DNA of 64,000 nt from Hyphomicrobiales bacterium (GTDB taxonomy: Bacteria > Pseudomonadota > Alphaproteobacteria > Rhizobiales > RI-29): contig WGLQ01000027.1 of assembly GCA_016125495.1 (NCBI GenBank), positions 1 to 64,000 on the forward strand, in the 5' to 3' direction. The notes beneath the pieces were generated by a model. It ran no database searches and was not told the origin of the DNA. It was given only the letters and a program-made list of their open reading frames with translations. A program made the position numbers and the translations under genes. Below are positions 42,846-52,529 of the stretch, piece after piece. How positions within the stretch are numbered: position 1 is the stretch's first letter; every line of letters starts with the position of its first letter.

Positions 42846-43847
42846 ATGTCCAGCCTCGCAATCGAGCTTCGCGCCCCGAGCGTGTTCGTCGAGAATGTCG
42901 TGCCACATCTGCTGGCTTGGCGACGGGCAGGCCATGCGACGGCGCTCGCAACGATCGTGGCGGCCGATGGTTCGGCCCCCCGGCCGGTCGGCAGTCAGAT
43001 GGCGGTGCGCGACGATGGCACCTGGGTCGGCCAGCTGACGTCGGGCTGCGCCGAGGCCGCCATCGCCGCCGAGGCCGTCCAGATCATCCGCGACGGAACC
43101 GGCCGCACGGAACGCTATGGCCGTGGCTCGCGCTACATGGACGTGCGCCTGCCCTGTGGCTCCGGCATCGACGTCCATTTCGACCCGTCGATCGAAACCT
43201 CGACCCTCGAGGCGCTGGCGCGGGGCGAGACCGATCGCCGGGCCCTCACCCTCTCCTGGTCGCGCGAAGGCGCCCCGGACCACCGCGTCGAGGAGATGGC
43301 GCACCCGCCGGTGGACGCCCGCGCGATCATCACATCGGACGGCGAACGCTGGCGCCGCCACTATGTGCCGACGACTCGTGTCATGCTCTGTGGCCGTGGC
43401 CCGATCGTGAGCGCGACCGCCGGTTTCGCACGCCTGCTCGGCTGGCAGGTCGCGATCGCCACTCCCGAGTCCGAACTGATGGAGCGCGAAGCGCCCGGCT
43501 GCGTCTCGGCACGGCATCTCACCCGTCCCGAAGAATTCGATCCATCCCCGATCGACCGCTGGACGGCGAGCGTCATGCTCTTTCACGACCACGAATGGGA
43601 ACCCCCGATCCTCGTGCGCATCCTCACGGCAGGCGGCTTCTATGTCGGCGCGCTCGGCAGCAATCGCACTCACGCGGCGCGCCTCGATGCCCTGCGCGAA
43701 CTCGGTCTTTCGAAACAGCTGATCGATCAGGTTCGTGGCCCGGTCGGCCTCGACATCGGCGCGCGCAACCCCGTCGAGATCGCGTTGTCGATCACCGGCG
43801 AGATCCTCGCGGCACGCCGCGCCGGCTCATGGAATCCCAGCACCTGA
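42846..43847 (+). CDS. XdhC/CoxF family molybdenum cofactor insertion protein
   Basis: This 333-residue protein has an XdhC-type N-terminal domain (ALATIVAADGSAPRPVGSQMAV, GCAEAAIAAEA) and a C-terminal Rossmann domain (MLCGRGPIVSATAGFARLLG). XdhC proteins bind, mature and insert molybdenum cofactor into xanthine-oxidase-type enzymes; CoxF is the version in CO-dehydrogenase clusters. AAGGAG precedes the ATG at 42846. It overlaps the MocA-like gene by 19 bp and is followed by CoxG. The presumed target is the CoxSLM-like enzyme at 52010-55732. Confidence 0.88.
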   Translation: MSSLAIELRAPSVFVENVVPHLLAWRRAGHATALATIVAADGSAPRPVGSQMAVRDDGTWVGQLTSGCAEAAIAAEAVQIIRDGTGRTERYGRGSRYMDVRLPCGSGIDVHFDPSIETSTLEALARGETDRRALTLSWSREGAPDHRVEEMAHPPVDARAIITSDGERWRRHYVPTTRVMLCGRGPIVSATAGFARLLGWQVAIATPESELMEREAPGCVSARHLTRPEEFDPSPIDRWTASVMLFHDHEWEPPILVRILTAGGFYVGALGSNRTHAARLDALRELGLSKQLIDQVRGPVGLDIGARNPVEIALSITGEILAARRAGSWNPST

Positions 43848-44491
43848 CCCCGTCATCCGGACTTGGCGCGGTCGTGCTCGCCGCCGGCCTCGCGCGGCGC
43901 ATGGGCGGGCCGAACAAGCTGCTCGTGGAGGTCGCCGGACGTCCGCTCCTCGCCCACACCCTCTCGCGTCTCGCCGACACGGGCTTTTCAGGCGAGGCCG
44001 CCGCCCGTGTCGTCGTCGTCACCGGCCGGGACGCGGCCGCGGTCGCCGCCCTCGTTGCCCCCTTCGGCTTTCGCACCTGCCACAACCCGGCCTACGTCGA
44101 TGGCATGGGCGGAACGATCGCCGCCGGTTTCGAGGCCCTCGACGAAGCTTGTGAGGCCGCCTTCCTCGTCCTCGGCGACATGGCGGCAACACGCCAAGCG
44201 ACGTTCACAGCCCTTGCCGGCGCCTTCGCCGCGAGTCGCTCCGGAGCCATCGCCATCGTGGCGCCACGCGCCGACGGGCGCCTCGGCCATCCGGTGCTCT
44301 TTTCCCGCCGGACCTTTGCCGAACTCGCCGCCCTTTCCGGCGACCAAGGGGCTCGCGCCGTTCGCGACCGCGATCCCGCCCGGCTCCTGGTGATCGAGAC
44401 CGACGATCCAGGCATCCATGCCGACGTCGATACCGCCGGCGATCTCGACCGGATGGCTCGTCTCATTGTCAGCCGCACCGAACGGCGATGA
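43829..44491 (+). CDS. MocA/MobA-like molybdenum cofactor nucleotidyltransferase
   Basis: This 220-residue protein has the NTP-transferase N-terminus AVVLAAGLARRMGGPNKLL and acidic metal residues around LVLGDMAAT. It fits the MocA group that adds CMP to molybdopterin for xanthine-oxidase-family enzymes; CoxI-type proteins have this role in cox clusters. It overlaps the XdhC gene by 19 bp, so the two are coupled. The C-terminal HADVDTAGDLDRM segment is the usual end of this family. Confidence 0.88.
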   Translation: MESQHLTPSSGLGAVVLAAGLARRMGGPNKLLVEVAGRPLLAHTLSRLADTGFSGEAAARVVVVTGRDAAAVAALVAPFGFRTCHNPAYVDGMGGTIAAGFEALDEACEAAFLVLGDMAATRQATFTALAGAFAASRSGAIAIVAPRADGRLGHPVLFSRRTFAELAALSGDQGARAVRDRDPARLLVIETDDPGIHADVDTAGDLDRMARLIVSRTERR

Positions 44492-44648
44492 CCGCGCCCA
44501 CGCCCCGCGACCGCACTTTGCGAACGCCAATCGCATATTCGACACAAGGCTATGCACTGAACGACGCTTGGCGTGTTCCTGCCGCCATTTTTTGCGGCTA
44601 TCGAAGCACTTGGATCAGCGCGGCGAAGGCGAGTGACAAGGCGAACCC

Positions 44649-45206
44649 ATGCAGATTACCGGAGAAACCATTCTGCCGGCCGACCCGGCGACCGTCTGGC
44701 GTGCCCTCAACGACGCCGAGGTGCTGCGCCAGTGCATCCCCGGCTGCGAGAGCCTGGAGCAGACCGGCGAAAACGAGCTGAAGGCGACCGTGGCAACGCG
44801 CATCGGCCCGATGCAGACACGTTTTACGGGAACGGTGACGCTGAGCGATCTGAAGCCGCCGGTGAGCTACACCATTTCGGGATCCGGTTCCGGCGGCGTC
44901 GCCGGTAACGCCAAGGGGAGCGCCCACGTCGAACTCGCACCGGTGGCCGAAGGCACTCGGCTCACATGGTCGGCCGACGCACAGGTCTCCGGCAAGCTCG
45001 CCCAGCTCGGCTCGCGCCTCATCGACAGCGTCGCCAAATCGATGGCCAATCAGTTCTTCGGCAAGTTCTCGCAAGTCGTCGCCACTTCCGTCGGGGCCGA
45101 GCCGGCACCCGCCGCCGCACGCGCCCCTGGCGCCCTACCGACCTGGGCCTGGATCGCCATTGCCCTCGCGGGCGCGGCACTCGTCGCCTACGCCCTGGCC
45201 GGCTGA
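44649..45206 (+). CDS. coxG: CO dehydrogenase subunit G (CoxG), membrane-recruiting
   Basis: This 185-residue SRPBCC-fold protein has the CoxG pattern: MQITGETILPADPATVWRALND, CIPGCESLEQ, and GNAKGSAHVEL. It ends in a hydrophobic helix (about 164-183), the membrane anchor. CoxG is thought to tether aerobic CO dehydrogenase to the inner membrane. It lies 157 bp after the MocA-like gene. Its last 19 bp overlap the 3' end of the convergent coxE gene. Confidence 0.9.
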   Translation: MQITGETILPADPATVWRALNDAEVLRQCIPGCESLEQTGENELKATVATRIGPMQTRFTGTVTLSDLKPPVSYTISGSGSGGVAGNAKGSAHVELAPVAEGTRLTWSADAQVSGKLAQLGSRLIDSVAKSMANQFFGKFSQVVATSVGAEPAPAAARAPGALPTWAWIAIALAGAALVAYALAG

Positions 45207-46456
45207 TCCGCGCGTGGGCGGCCTGCGGCCCAACCCCGACCCGCGATCGCCCGCGCGAGACCCTCGAGGCTCTCGAGGTTGTGGCAGGGACGCATTTCGC
45301 TGACGTGAGGCGCGATCGCCCGCGCGCCCGCCGCAATCGGCTGATAGGCCGAATAGCGCAAGAGCGGATTGAGCCAGATCAGCCTGCGGCACGAGGCCCT
45401 GAGCCGCCGCATCGCCCGTTCCACCCCCTCGCCAGCATCGCGGTCGAGCCCGTCCGTGAAGAGGATGACGGTCGCCCGCCCGCCGAGCACACGCCGCGCC
45501 CAGAGCCGGTTGAACGCCTCGATGCTCTCGCCGATCCGCGTGCCGCCCGCGAAATCGTCGACCGCCGTCGAAACCCTCGCCATCGCCTGGTCGGGATCGC
45601 GCCCCTTCAGCAGGCGGGTCACATTGTGCAAACGGGTGCCGAAGAGGAAGCAATTGACGCGATCACGCGCGTTCGAGGCGGAATACAGGAAATGGAGAAA
45701 TAATCGGGCATAGGCGTCCATCGAGCCCGAGATGTCGCAGAGCAGCACGACCGGCGGCACGCGCCAGGCGCGCGCCTTGCGCCGAAGCACGAGGTGATCC
45801 GACCCGCGCGCCCCGGCCTCCCTGCACATCCTCCGAAGGTCGATCGTCTCCCCGCGCGGCGCCGCGACCTGCCGGCGCGTCTTGAGGGGAGCAAAAATGA
45901 GGCTCATTGCCCGCAACGCCTCGCGCGCCCGGCGCTGTTCCTCGGCGCTCATCTGCTCGAAGTCCTTGGTGCGCGAAACCGCGCTCGCACTGTAGCCCTC
46001 CGAAATCTCGAACTCGGTGCCTTCCCCTTCCGCCCGGCGCGGCTCCGGCCCATGCGGCATCAGGCTGTCGCGCAACCTCCGGCTCATTTCCGCGCCCGGC
46101 GGCTCGCTGTCGCGCCGGAGACTTGGCAGCATCACCGAAAGCAGTTGGTCGAGGTAGCCCGGGTCCTTCCAGAAGAGATAGAATGCCTGGTCGAAAATGG
46201 CCCTGTCCTGGGGTCGCGAAACGAGTGCTGCCGAAAGCGCCGCCTTCAGAACCTGCGGCCGCTCGATCCCGACCGCCATCGCCGCCTCGCTCGCCAGGAT
46301 CACGCGCTGTGGCCCGACGTCGAGCCCGGCCGCGCGCAACAGCCGCACGAACTGGACGATATTTTCCGCGATCCGCCCGCCTTTGATGCGGTGCGCGATA
46401 AGGTTCGGGGCGAGCACCACCGAGCCAGCCTCGGGCATACCGGTCTCCCCGCTCAC
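45188..46456 (-). CDS. coxE: CoxE-type VWA domain protein
   Basis: This 422-residue protein carries a C-terminal VWA_CoxE domain with the metal-ion-dependent adhesion motif LLCDISGSMDAYARL, and FGTRLHNVTRLL and FTDGLDRDAGEGVE motifs. In Oligotropha, CoxE works with the AAA ATPase CoxD in building the Cu/Mo centre of CO dehydrogenase; the form II enzyme lacks Cu, so the exact job here may differ. Its ATG overlaps the coxD stop (ATGA), confirming translational coupling. The 3' end overlaps coxG on the opposite strand. Confidence 0.9.
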   Translation of the reverse strand: MSGETGMPEAGSVVLAPNLIAHRIKGGRIAENIVQFVRLLRAAGLDVGPQRVILASEAAMAVGIERPQVLKAALSAALVSRPQDRAIFDQAFYLFWKDPGYLDQLLSVMLPSLRRDSEPPGAEMSRRLRDSLMPHGPEPRRAEGEGTEFEISEGYSASAVSRTKDFEQMSAEEQRRAREALRAMSLIFAPLKTRRQVAAPRGETIDLRRMCREAGARGSDHLVLRRKARAWRVPPVVLLCDISGSMDAYARLFLHFLYSASNARDRVNCFLFGTRLHNVTRLLKGRDPDQAMARVSTAVDDFAGGTRIGESIEAFNRLWARRVLGGRATVILFTDGLDRDAGEGVERAMRRLRASCRRLIWLNPLLRYSAYQPIAAGARAIAPHVSEMRPCHNLESLEGLARAIAGRGWAAGRPRADQPARA

Positions 46457-47412
46457 GACGTCTCCTCGGCCGCTAAGCCCGCCTCACGGGTCCGCGATTT
46501 GACTTCCTCGAGCAACCGCGCCGCCTCGCTGCCCCTGATGCGCGCGATATCGTCCTGGTACTTCAATAGCGTGCCGATGGTGGAATCGATACGCTCGGGG
46601 TCGAGCGCGACGCAGTCGAGCGAGGTGAGCGCTTGCGCCCAGTTGATGCTTTCGGCGATCCCCGGTGTCTTGTAGAGGTCCATCGCCCTGAGGGCCTGCA
46701 CGAACGCGACGAGCTGGCGGGTCAACTCGCCCGGCGCCTGCGGCACCTTAAGCTTGACGATCGCCAGTTCGCGCGCCGCGCTCGGGAACTCGACCCAGTG
46801 ATAGAAGCAGCGCCGGCGCACGGCATCGTGCACCTCGCGCGTGCGGTTCGACGTCAGGATGGTGATCGGCGGCCGTTCGGCCTTTATCGTCCCGAGTTCC
46901 GGTATGGTCATCTGGTAGTCGGCGAGGAATTCGAGGAGGAAGGCCTCGAACGGCTCGTCCGCCCGGTCGAGTTCGTCGATCAGCAGCACCGGCGGCTTGC
47001 CCACTGCGGTCGGCTCGATGGACTTCAGCAGCGGCCTCTTGAGCAGGAAGTCGGCGCCATAAATCTCCCGCTCCATCCGCCCGGCCGCGCTTTCACCGTT
47101 CTGGGCGACGCCGAGGCCCGCCGCTTCCGCCGCGCGGATGTGCAGGAGCTGGCGCTGGTAGTTCCATTCGTAGGCGGCCTCCGCGAGCCCCAGTCCCTCG
47201 TAGCATTGCAGCCTGACGAGGTCGCGCCCGAGCACGGCCGCCAGTACCCGCGCGATCTCCGTCTTGCCGACCCCCGCCTCGCCCTCGAGCAGCAGCGGGC
47301 GTTCCAGCTTGAGCGCCAGGAATACCGCCGTCGCCAGCGCTTCGCCGGCAAGGTAGCCACCGCGCTCCAGCAGCGCCCGAGTGTCGGCAACGGTCTCGGG
47401 ATTGTCGATCAT
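46453..47412 (-). CDS. coxD: CoxD-type MoxR AAA ATPase
   Basis: This 319-residue AAA+ ATPase of the MoxR group has Walker A GEAGVGKT (44-51), Walker B VLLIDELDRADEPFE, sensor ILTSNRTREVHDAVRRRCFYHW (arginine finger region) and the MoxR C-terminal segment. MoxR ATPases act as partners of VWA proteins; here the partner CoxE is encoded immediately downstream with a 4-bp overlap. The start at 47412 gives MIDNPETVAD and is the family N-terminus. It is divergent from the DUF1194 gene across 176 bp. Confidence 0.9.
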   Translation of the reverse strand: MIDNPETVADTRALLERGGYLAGEALATAVFLALKLERPLLLEGEAGVGKTEIARVLAAVLGRDLVRLQCYEGLGLAEAAYEWNYQRQLLHIRAAEAAGLGVAQNGESAAGRMEREIYGADFLLKRPLLKSIEPTAVGKPPVLLIDELDRADEPFEAFLLEFLADYQMTIPELGTIKAERPPITILTSNRTREVHDAVRRRCFYHWVEFPSAARELAIVKLKVPQAPGELTRQLVAFVQALRAMDLYKTPGIAESINWAQALTSLDCVALDPERIDSTIGTLLKYQDDIARIRGSEAARLLEEVKSRTREAGLAAEETS

Positions 47413-47588
47413 GGCTCGGAAATCCGCTTGTTCGAGGCGCCGGCAGGATAGCGGGTGACCGGTCGCGCGCAAGCCGGTATGATCGGCCTCCGGGACGCCC
47501 CGACCGAAGCCACCGCACCCTGCGAGGATGCGACCACCGGCCCGCCCCGACGCATGCCACCGCCAGCTCCCGGCAAAGGGGCCCGCCC

Positions 47589-48461
47589 ATGCGCGACCAT
47601 CCGTTCCTTTCGTTGCTTCGGCCCGCGGTCGTGGTCCTGGCACTACTGACCGCCCACCGGATCGCAACCGCAACGCCCGCATTCGCCGAGGTTCCGGTCG
47701 ACCTCGAACTCGTCCTCGCCGTCGACGTCTCGCTTTCGATGGACTTCGAGGAGCAGCGTCTCCAGCGCGAAGGCTACGTCGCGGCCCTTGCCCACCCGAG
47801 TGTCGTCGAGGCGATCCGTTCGGGCCTGCACGGGCGCATCGCCGTCACGTACGTCGAATGGGCCGGCCAGAGCCTGCAATCGGTGGTCGTGCCTTGGCGC
47901 GCCATCGGCTCCAGCGAGGAGGCCGAGGCCGTCGCTGGCGAACTCGCCGCCCTGCCGATCTCACGCGCCCGCCGCACCTCGATCTCCGGGGCCATCCGCC
48001 ATGCCGCCTCGCTCTTCGACGGCAACGGCTTTGCCGGCCTGCGGCGCGTCATCGACGTCTCGGGCGACGGACCGAACAATTCGGGCGTCCCGGTCACCGA
48101 GGCGCGCGACGAGGTGGCGGCCCGTGGCATCACGATCAATGGCCTCGCGCTGCGGCTGGCGAACCGGCGCAACACACACGCCTTCTTCGACATCGCCGAC
48201 CTGCACCGCTACTACATCGACTGCGTCATCGGCGGCACCGGCGCCTTCGCCCTCGAAGTGACGGAACGCGAGAACTTCGCGGCCGCCATTCGCCGCAAGA
48301 TGCTGCTCGAGATCGCGGGCCACGGCCCGACCCCGACGCCGTCCCTGCGCGCCTTCGGGCCTGCCGTCGCGGATTATACCCCGGCATCGGCCGAGGTCAC
48401 CGATTGCCTCATCGGGGAGAAGCGCTGGCGCCAGTACATCGACAACTTTTCGAACGAGTGA
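47589..48461 (+). CDS. DUF1194 VWA-like exported protein
   Basis: This 290-residue protein has a signal peptide (ending ATPAFA, about residue 33) and a VWA fold with LAVDVSLSMDFEEQ (metal-ion-dependent adhesion Ser/Asp) and IDVSGDGPNN motifs. DUF1194 proteins are exported VWA domain proteins of unknown function. Position next to coxD is probably coincidental, although VWA/MoxR pairs often cluster. It is convergent with the lipoprotein hydrolase gene. Confidence 0.87.
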   Translation: MRDHPFLSLLRPAVVVLALLTAHRIATATPAFAEVPVDLELVLAVDVSLSMDFEEQRLQREGYVAALAHPSVVEAIRSGLHGRIAVTYVEWAGQSLQSVVVPWRAIGSSEEAEAVAGELAALPISRARRTSISGAIRHAASLFDGNGFAGLRRVIDVSGDGPNNSGVPVTEARDEVAARGITINGLALRLANRRNTHAFFDIADLHRYYIDCVIGGTGAFALEVTERENFAAAIRRKMLLEIAGHGPTPTPSLRAFGPAVADYTPASAEVTDCLIGEKRWRQYIDNFSNE

Positions 48462-48512
48462 GCCGCCCCGAGGGCATCCTCGACCACGTTCCACACGGCG
48501 CCGCCGCGCACC

Positions 48513-49475
48513 TCAGCGCGCGATCTCCGCGATCACCTCGGCGATCCGATCGGCATGGATGTAGTGGCCGGCATGGTTGCAGCGCCCGAGGATCACGAGC
48601 TTGGAACCGCGGATCCGAGCATTCAACTCCTCCGCGTGGGAGATCGGCACCACGTCGTCATCCTCGCAGGTCAGGATCGCCACCTCGCGCCGCATCCGCG
48701 AAACCGCTCGCCTGAGGCCCGCGCTCTCGGTCACGGCCAGTGCACGCAGGGTCGCCACGCTGGCCTCGCGCGCCCCCGGTTGATCGAGGACGTGCGCCTG
48801 CGCTTCGATGCTCTCGAGGCGCGGGATATAACCGAACGGATAGATCGAGCGCGCCGAGACCGCCGCCGTGAGCCTTGCCGGCGCGCCCTCGATCGCCGCT
48901 TCCGTGATTTCGGGAATGCGCGCATAGAGCCGCACGAGGTCCAGTTCCTCGACCGCCAATGGCGCCGCGATGAGAACCAGAGGCCCGATGTCGTCCGGCG
49001 CCAGCCGCGCGACGTGCAATGCGATGGTCCCGCCGGTGGAATCGCCGACCAGCACGGGCCGTTCGAGCCCGAGGGAACGGATCAGTCGCACGACCCGGCG
49101 GGCCTGCGCCTCGAGACTGTAGTCGGCCCCGAGCGGCTTGTCGGAACGACCGAAACCGAGCTGCTCGGGAATGTAGACGCGGTGCCGGGATGCCAACAGC
49201 GGCGCCACGGCCGACCAGCTGGTGGCATTGCCGCCGAGCCCGTGCAACAGCACCACCGGCCGGCCGCGACCTGTCACGTCGACATGCAGCCGCTCGCCAC
49301 CGGACTGTCCCGAAACCTTGACCAGCCGTTCGTGGTGTCCCGGGATCGAGGGAAAACCGGTCGCGCAGCCCGCCAGGAGAGCGGCGAGCGCGAGCATCGC
49401 CACCCCCGCAAGGGCGGGCGGCAACAGCCCCCGGGCGACATCGCCAGTTTCTTTCCATCGCGCAGCCATCCGCAT
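48513..49475 (-). CDS. alpha/beta hydrolase, putative lipoprotein
   Basis: This 320-residue alpha/beta hydrolase has a signal sequence with lipobox LLAGC (acylated Cys37), so it is probably membrane-anchored. Fold landmarks: VVLLHGLGGNATSW (oxyanion region), catalytic Ser in VGDSTGGTIALHVA, Asp in CEDDDVVPI and His in CNHAGHYIHAD. Substrate is unknown; esterase or epoxide-hydrolase-like activity is typical. The first ATG at 49475 is used; ATG 49469 is equally possible. It shares direction with the downstream coxD/E genes but is separated by the DUF1194 gene. Confidence 0.85.
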   Translation of the reverse strand: MRMAARWKETGDVARGLLPPALAGVAMLALAALLAGCATGFPSIPGHHERLVKVSGQSGGERLHVDVTGRGRPVVLLHGLGGNATSWSAVAPLLASRHRVYIPEQLGFGRSDKPLGADYSLEAQARRVVRLIRSLGLERPVLVGDSTGGTIALHVARLAPDDIGPLVLIAAPLAVEELDLVRLYARIPEITEAAIEGAPARLTAAVSARSIYPFGYIPRLESIEAQAHVLDQPGAREASVATLRALAVTESAGLRRAVSRMRREVAILTCEDDDVVPISHAEELNARIRGSKLVILGRCNHAGHYIHADRIAEVIAEIAR

Positions 49476-49568
49476 CGCGTACCGGCGGCCTTGATTCGCC
49501 GCAACGCAGGATCGCTGCTCGGTGAGCGGGCGCCGCCGGCCCGTGCCCGCAAAGGCACGCTCATCCCT

Positions 49569-50600
49569 CTACCCCTCCTCGAAGCCCGTCAGGACGTTGA
49601 CGGCGTTGATGCCGAGCTGGTCGACGGCATAGCCGCCCTCGAGGACGAAGAGCGTCGGCAGGCCGAGCCGCGCGATCCGCCGACCGATGGCGAGGAAATC
49701 GTCGCTCTCGAGCTTGAAGGTCGAAATCGGATCGTCCTTGTAGGTATCGAGCCCGAGCGAGACGACGAGAAAGTCGGGCGAATAGGCGGCGATGCGCTTG
49801 CAGGCATCGCCATGCGCCTCGTCCCAAACGGAGAACGGCGTGCCGGCCGCCATCGGATAGTTGACGTTGAAGCCCTCGCCGCGCCCGGCCCCCCTCTCGT
49901 CCGCATAGCCGAGGAAATAGGGAAACGACGTCTCCGGTTCGCCGTGGAGGGAAAGGAACAGCACGTCGTCGCGATCATAGAAGATCGCCTCGGTGCCGTT
50001 GCCGTGGTGGAAATCGACGTCGAGGATGGCAACGCGCGCCGCCCCCGCCGCCCGCATCGCCTCGGCCGCGATGGCCGCGTTGTTGAGGAAGCAATAGCCG
50101 CCGAACATGTCCTGCGCCGCATGATGGCCTGGCGGCCGGCAGAGTGCGAAGGCTGCCCGCGCCCCCTCTCGGACCGCCTCGGCGGCCGTCAGCGTGACGT
50201 CGGCGGCGAGCCGCGCGGCTTGGTAGGTCGTCGCCGTGATGCTGGTCTCCCAGGCGAGGCAATAATAGCCGATCAGCCCGTCGATGTGCTTTGGCGGCCG
50301 GTCGCGCCACATCCGCCGCGAAGGCGCCGTCGTCGAGATCGCCTCGCCCTTCATGCCGGCCGCCACCCATTGCTCCCAGCAACTCTCGAGGAAGGCGAGA
50401 TAGGCGGCATCGTGCACCCGCTCGATCGGCGCCCGACCATGCTCGACAGGCGGGCGGATGTCGGCGAGCCCGACCGCCCGGAGCCGCTCGAGGATGATCT
50501 CGGCCCGTCGCGGACACTCGAAGGGCGCGACCAACTCGCCCCCGAACAGCTCGGTCTTGGCATCGCGCAGCGTATGGCGCGGCGAATAGATGGTCAGCAT
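49569..50600 (-). CDS. acetylpolyamine amidohydrolase-like deacetylase (second of two)
   Basis: This 343-residue zinc amidohydrolase has the N-terminus IYSPRHTLRDAKTELFGGEL seen in Mycoplana acetylpolyamine amidohydrolase. It also has RPPGHHAAQDMFGGYCFLNN (catalytic His pair), DVDFHHGNGTEAIFY (zinc ligands), LGLDTYKDDPIS (zinc Asp) and LEGGYAVDQ (Tyr). It should remove acetyl groups from acetylated polyamines. The ATG at 50600 follows GGGAGGGAGTG. It is divergent from galE across 141 bp. With the enzyme at 41204 and the divergent one at 6457, three deacetylase-family proteins occur in 45 kb. Confidence 0.92.
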   Translation of the reverse strand: MLTIYSPRHTLRDAKTELFGGELVAPFECPRRAEIILERLRAVGLADIRPPVEHGRAPIERVHDAAYLAFLESCWEQWVAAGMKGEAISTTAPSRRMWRDRPPKHIDGLIGYYCLAWETSITATTYQAARLAADVTLTAAEAVREGARAAFALCRPPGHHAAQDMFGGYCFLNNAAIAAEAMRAAGAARVAILDVDFHHGNGTEAIFYDRDDVLFLSLHGEPETSFPYFLGYADERGAGRGEGFNVNYPMAAGTPFSVWDEAHGDACKRIAAYSPDFLVVSLGLDTYKDDPISTFKLESDDFLAIGRRIARLGLPTLFVLEGGYAVDQLGINAVNVLTGFEEG

Positions 50601-50741
50601 CACTCCCTCCCCGATGAACTGGCATCACCATTGCAGACGACCACGGGCAGGAGCGCAACCGTTCCGTTGCGGCAACCGGCCACCGCCGGCGCCCCGACGG
50701 CTCGGGATGTGCTCCACCAATTCGTCCTGCGAGGCCGTCAG

Positions 50742-51812
50742 ATGCCCGTACTCGTCACCGGCGGCGCCGGCTACATCGCCAGCCACATGACACTCGCCCT
50801 CCTCGACGCCGGCGAGGAGGTCGTCGTCCTCGACGACCTCTCGACCGGGGTGCGCGCCAACGTGCCCGAGGATCGGGTCCGCCTCGTCGTCGGCGATGTC
50901 GGCGACGAGCCGCTCGTGAGCCATATCGTCAAGGAACACGCGATCGACGCCGTGCTCCATTTCGCCGGCTCGGTCGTGGTTCCGGATTCGCTGCGCGACC
51001 CGCTCGGCTATTATCGCAACAACACCTGCAACACCCGCTCGCTCGCCGCCGCCGCGATCGCCGCCGGCGTGCGCCACATGGTGTTTTCCTCGACCGCCGC
51101 CGTCTACGGCCTGCCGACCGCTCCGGGTCCGGTGAACGAAAGCACGCCGGCCGCCCCGATCTCTCCCTACGGCACATCCAAGCTGATGAGCGAGATGATG
51201 CTGCGCGACGCCGCCAGCGCGCATGATTTCTCGTTCATCGCCCTGCGCTACTTCAACGTCGCGGGCGCCGATCCGCTGGGGCGCACCGGCCAGTCGACGC
51301 CGAACGCCACGCATCTGCTCAAGGTGGCCTGTGAAGCAGCGCTCGGCCGGCGCCCGGGGCTCCAGGTTTTCGGCACCGACTACCCGACCCGCGATGGCAC
51401 CGGCGTGCGCGACTACATTCACGTGACGGACCTCGTTTCGGCGCACCTCGCGGCCCTCGACCACCTGCGCGCGGGCGGCGCCAGCGACATCATGAACTGC
51501 GGCTACGGTCGCGGCTTCAGCGTGCTCGAAGTGCTCGATGCGGTCCGGCGCGTCGCCGGCCGGGACCTTACGGTGGAATACGGCCCGCGCCGCGCGGGCG
51601 ATCCGGTCGAACTCGTCGCCGACGCCAGCCGCATCCGCGACCGGCTCGCCTGGCGCTCGCGCCTCGATGACCTCGATACGATCGTCGCCCACGCCCTGGC
51701 CTGGGAACAGCGCATCGCCACTGGCACGCGTTCACGCACCCGCCGCCGCGCACCCGCCCGCGCCGAAGCAGCGGCCGCCGTCCCCAGCCTTGCCGCCATC
51801 CCCAACGGCTGA
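50742..51812 (+). CDS. galE: UDP-glucose 4-epimerase
   Basis: This 356-residue short-chain dehydrogenase/reductase interconverts UDP-glucose and UDP-galactose using bound NAD. Motifs: [28 protein letters not shown], the catalytic Tyr/Lys in [11 protein letters not shown], and YFNVAGADP. The ATG at 50742 has GAGG upstream. It ends with an extra, Ala/Arg-rich tail of about 25 residues beyond the usual E. coli GalE end, perhaps a linker or artefact of high GC. It is 197 bp upstream of coxS but probably independent of it. Confidence 0.92.
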   Translation: MPVLVTGGAGYIASHMTLALLDAGEEVVVLDDLSTGVRANVPEDRVRLVVGDVGDEPLVSHIVKEHAIDAVLHFAGSVVVPDSLRDPLGYYRNNTCNTRSLAAAAIAAGVRHMVFSSTAAVYGLPTAPGPVNESTPAAPISPYGTSKLMSEMMLRDAASAHDFSFIALRYFNVAGADPLGRTGQSTPNATHLLKVACEAALGRRPGLQVFGTDYPTRDGTGVRDYIHVTDLVSAHLAALDHLRAGGASDIMNCGYGRGFSVLEVLDAVRRVAGRDLTVEYGPRRAGDPVELVADASRIRDRLAWRSRLDDLDTIVAHALAWEQRIATGTRSRTRRRAPARAEAAAAVPSLAAIPNG

Positions 51813-51901
51813 CCGGCGCCGAAGCGCCCGCACCTCCCGAGCATCGACAACCGCGCCGCCGCACGCAGGTCGGCCATGCCGCTTTCGTTCGTTCGACCGG
51901 C

Positions 51902-51930
51902 TTGCTGAAGACGTCGTCTCTGCCCTAGGG
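51902..51930 (+). promoter_or_regulatory. candidate promoter/operator upstream of coxS
   Basis: In the 197-bp gap before coxS, TTGCTG (51902-51907) and CTAGGG (51925-51930) are 17 bp apart, a possible though imperfect -35/-10 pair. The spacer contains the perfect 5-1-5 palindrome AGACGTCGTCT (51909-51919), a candidate operator. Evidence is by eye only. Confidence 0.3.
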
Positions 51931-52009
51931 TCTCACCCGGAACGACGGCCGGCCGAGGATGCCGGCCGCACGGAGCGCGGGCCGAGTGCCGACGGAGGAG
52001 GAGTGACGC

Positions 52010-52498
<489 letters not shown>

Positions 52499-52529
52499 CG
52501 GCGACCGAGAGAACGAAGGGAGAGAGACG

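Noticed and set aside
44576-44600. GCCGC..TTTTTT..GCGGC hairpin before coxG
   Set aside because: The T-run is in the loop, not after the stem, so it is not an intrinsic terminator.
48555-51812. 1085-codon plus-strand open frame
   Set aside because: Only its 3' part (from 50742) is galE. The 5' two-thirds is the antisense shadow of the hydrolase and the deacetylase in a high-GC genome.
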